Source: Candidatus Sediminicultor secundus
Lineage (GTDB): Bacteria; Atribacterota; JS1; SB-45; 34-128
Reading direction: 5' to 3'
Assembly: GCA_002849045.2 (NCBI GenBank)
Contig: NCRO01000458.1
Location: 1-5,964, forward strand
Length of the DNA: 5,964 nt
Both the position numbers and the translations under genes were made by a program. Below, in pieces: positions 4,070-5,964 of this stretch. The notes under the pieces were generated by a model. It saw only the letters and a program-made list of their open reading frames with translations, made no database searches and was not told the DNA's origin. The stretch's first letter is position 1. Each line of letters begins with the position of its first letter.

Positions 4070-5725
4070 ATGACCGATAAAATGTTTTGTTATCAATGCC
4101 AGGAGACTGCCAAGGGAAGCGGATGTACTGTTCGGGGTGTTTGTGGAAAGACGGATGATGTAGCCCGATTACAAGACTTGTTAATTTATCTGCTAAAGGG
4201 AATTTCATTTTATAGCTCAAAAGCAAGAGAATTGGGCGTGACTTCTAAAAAAGTAGATAAATTCCTCTTCGACGGCCTGTTTTCTACTATTACCAATGCT
4301 AATTTTGACCGAAGTGATTTTACAGCCCGGATTAGAGAAGGATTAAAGTTAAAAGACGAAGCGAAAGATATGTTAGAAAAAGCCGAAGGAGATATCGGAG
4401 GCAAAGTTCCTGAAGCAGCAATCTGGCAAGCTGATACCGAAGAAGAATTTGAAGAGAAGGCCAAACAAGTAGGAGTTTTAAGTACTGAAAATGAAGATGT
4501 CAGGTCTTTAAGAGGACTAATTATTTACGGAGCAAAAGGGGTAGCAGCCTATGCTACCCATGCCCGGAATTTAGGTTATGAAGATGAAAAGATAATTGAG
4601 TTCATCGAAAAAGCCCTAACCGCTACCACTAATGATAGTCTCTCTGTTGATGATTTAGTCGGCTTGGTTTTAGAGTGTGGTAAATTTGGAGTAGAAGCTA
4701 TGGCTTTACTGGATAAAGCCAATACTTCCAGTTATGGGAATCCGGAGATAACTAAAGTCAATATCGGAGTCAGAAATAATCCGGCAATTCTAATCAGTGG
4801 CCATGACTTGAAGGACATGGAAGAACTATTGAAACAGACCGAGGGGAGCGGAGTAGATGTATACACTCATGGTGAAATGCTCCCTGCCAACTATTATCCG
4901 GCCTTTAAAAAGTATTCCCATTTTGTAGGTAATTATGGGAACGCCTGGTGGAAACAGAAAGAAGAGATTGAAAGTTTTAATGGCCCGGTTCTCTTTACTA
5001 CTAATTGTATTGTTCCCCCTAAAGATTCTTACAAAGACAGGGTGTACACCACCGGTGTTGTGGGATTTCCCGGAGTAAAACATATTCCGGAAGCAGAAGA
5101 GGGGAAAGAAAAAGATTTCTCTAAGATTATAGCTCATGCCAAAAAATGCAAACCACCGGTAGAGATAGAAAAGGGAGAGATTATCGGAGGATTTGCTCAC
5201 AATACGGTAATCGGACTGGCTGATAAGGTAGTTGATGCTGTAAAATCCGGAGCTATTAAGAGATTTTTTGTTATGGCCGGTTGTGACGGAAGAATGAAAA
5301 ATCGTGAATACTATACAGAATTTGCCCGGGCTTTACCCAAAGATACTATAATATTAACTGCCGGATGTGCCAAATACAGATATAACAAGCTTGATTTGGG
5401 TGATATAAGAGGCATTCCCAGAGTCTTAGATGCTGGCCAGTGTAATGACTCCTATTCTCTGGTAGTAATAGCCTTAAAATTAAAGGAAATATTTAAATTA
5501 GATGACATAAATAAACTTCCCATCTCCTACAATATAGCCTGGTATGAGCAAAAAGCCGTAATAGTCCTATTGGCTCTACTCTATTTAGGAGTGAAAAATA
5601 TCCATTTAGGGCCAACTTTACCGGCATTCTTATCCCCGAACGTGATAAAAGTTCTGGTGGAAAAATTCGGCATCGCCGGAATAACCGATGTGCAGAATGA
5701 CCTTAAGATATTCTTAGGCGCATAA
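4070..5725 (+). CDS. hcp: Hydroxylamine reductase / hybrid cluster protein (class I Hcp, prismane protein)
   Basis: This 551-residue cytoplasmic enzyme carries a cubane [4Fe-4S] and the hybrid Fe-S-O cluster. The family reduces hydroxylamine to ammonia in vitro and is widely regarded as an NO reductase and nitrosative-stress protein in anaerobes. The N-terminal cysteines C7-x2-C10-x8-C19-x5-C25 have the class I spacing of Desulfovibrio Hcp, with no class III deletion. By alignment from memory to Desulfovibrio Hcp, every hybrid-cluster ligand is present: H245, E269, C313, C405 (the persulfide Cys, in AGCDGR), C433 (AGCAKY), C458 (GQCND) and E493 (WYEQK). Length is normal for class I and the protein looks intact. 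AAAGGAGG lies 8 bases before the ATG. Relative to the Desulfovibrio form it has four extra N-terminal residues. No HCR-type reductase is present, so the upstream ferredoxin-like protein is the likely electron donor. A strong terminator follows. Confidence 0.97.
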   Translation: MTDKMFCYQCQETAKGSGCTVRGVCGKTDDVARLQDLLIYLLKGISFYSSKARELGVTSKKVDKFLFDGLFSTITNANFDRSDFTARIREGLKLKDEAKDMLEKAEGDIGGKVPEAAIWQADTEEEFEEKAKQVGVLSTENEDVRSLRGLIIYGAKGVAAYATHARNLGYEDEKIIEFIEKALTATTNDSLSVDDLVGLVLECGKFGVEAMALLDKANTSSYGNPEITKVNIGVRNNPAILISGHDLKDMEELLKQTEGSGVDVYTHGEMLPANYYPAFKKYSHFVGNYGNAWWKQKEEIESFNGPVLFTTNCIVPPKDSYKDRVYTTGVVGFPGVKHIPEAEEGKEKDFSKIIAHAKKCKPPVEIEKGEIIGGFAHNTVIGLADKVVDAVKSGAIKRFFVMAGCDGRMKNREYYTEFARALPKDTIILTAGCAKYRYNKLDLGDIRGIPRVLDAGQCNDSYSLVVIALKLKEIFKLDDINKLPISYNIAWYEQKAVIVLLALLYLGVKNIHLGPTLPAFLSPNVIKVLVEKFGIAGITDVQNDLKIFLGA

Positions 5726-5732
5726 ATAAAAA

Positions 5733-5761
5733 TAGAAAAAGTGGACAGGCTACTTTTTCTA
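5733..5761 (+). other. Hairpin overlapping the hcp terminator (possible competing structure)
   Basis: TAGAAAAAGT (5733-5742) and ACTTTTTCTA (5752-5761) are a perfect 10-bp inverted repeat, extendable by a G-U pair (5743/5751). Its right arm shares bases with the left arm of the terminator stem at 5748-5758, so the two hairpins cannot form together. It begins 8 bases after the hcp stop. In leaders this layout is typical of attenuators, but here it lies at the end of a gene with no recognised gene following. Confidence 0.5.
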
Positions 5762-5784
5762 GGTAAAAAAGTAGCCCCTTTTTT
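5748..5784 (+). terminator. Intrinsic terminator of the ferredoxin-hcp operon
   Basis: GGCTACTTTTT (5748-5758) and AAAAAGTAGCC (5766-5776) form a perfect 11-bp stem with a 7-base loop. CC and a run of six T (5779-5784) follow. It starts 22 bases after the hcp stop codon, as expected for the end of the operon. Confidence 0.9.
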
Positions 5785-5900
5785 CTCCCCCACATTCCTT
5801 ATTAAATAATCTCCATTACATCCAAATTATTACATATTTTCCCATAAAATCTTTCTAAAAACATACCTTTCTGTTAGTGTAAACTTTAGTGAAATAGGTT

Positions 5901-5932
5901 AGATAGAAAGAAGAATGCTACTTTTTCTATCT
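5901..5932. repeat. Second hairpin sharing a 13-base repeat with the hcp terminator region
   Basis: AGATAGAAA (5901-5909) pairs with TTTCTATCT (5924-5932), a perfect 9-bp stem. AAG (5911-5913) with CTT (5921-5923) extends it past a single bulged G. The right side contains GCTACTTTTTCTA (5917-5929), identical to 5749-5761 in the post-hcp hairpins. A TTTTC tract follows, so it could act as a weak second terminator. Otherwise I see no convincing gene, RNA or operator between 5785 and the window end. Confidence 0.5.
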
Positions 5933-5964
5933 TTTCTTGCGCTTTCTTAACTCGATACTCAATA

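Noticed and set aside
5802..5864. Minus-strand 20-codon ORF with AGAAAGG immediately before its ATG
   Set aside because: The ribosome site is almost touching the start codon, the peptide is not recognisable, and chance ORFs of this size are common in AT-rich DNA.
5886..5963. Minus-strand open frame of 25 codons running in from the right edge, Lys/Glu-rich then hydrophobic
   Set aside because: It is too short to judge, has no recognisable family, and contains the hairpin at 5901-5932. It could be the end of a gene outside the window but cannot be supported here.

Overview
This is an AT-rich window of about 6 kb from an anaerobic bacterium with a Gram-negative-type (diderm) envelope. The envelope call rests on a LolA-like periplasmic protein and an outer-membrane beta-barrel protein. 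The anaerobic call rests on a class I hybrid cluster protein (Hcp) with a dedicated ferredoxin. Both kinds of intergenic hairpin repeat seen here occur in many uncultured anaerobes. Atribacterota or a similar candidate phylum is possible, but this is an impression and not proven by the sequence. The first 19 bases match the Tn5/Nextera mosaic end at 17 of 19 positions, so the left edge is probably a contig end carrying adapter residue.

Left half (1-2415, + strand): a LolA-like outer-membrane lipoprotein-sorting family protein (252-1007) sits between two clusters of palindromic repeats (28-214 and 1060-1249). It is followed by a secreted beta-barrel protein that starts at TTG (1300-2415). The pair resembles the envelope/lipid-transport gene sets that usually also contain an RND/MMPL exporter; no exporter is in the window.

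Right half (2438-5784): a Crp/Fnr-family regulator on the minus strand (2438-3109) is divergent from a two-gene operon on the plus strand. That operon encodes an unusual ferredoxin-like protein (3274-4020) and Hcp (4070-5725), and ends in a strong intrinsic terminator. Between the divergent genes lies a perfect 5-4-5 dyad, GTAAC-N4-GTTAC (3136-3149), with the geometry of an FNR box. Its centre is exactly 41.5 bases upstream of the start predicted from a perfect TATAAT box, which is the class II activator position. The dyad also lies just downstream of a candidate promoter for the regulator itself. The simplest model is an HcpR-like nitrosative-stress switch: the regulator activates ferredoxin-hcp, the ferredoxin-like protein feeds electrons to Hcp, and Hcp reduces NO or hydroxylamine.

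The most interesting points are this promoter architecture, the cysteine-rich ferredoxin partner (a second cluster motif missing one Cys and a C-terminal C-x33-CCGG signature), two mutually exclusive hairpins after hcp, and the ordered repeat clusters around the LolA-like gene. No gene is convincingly visible from 5785 to 5964.
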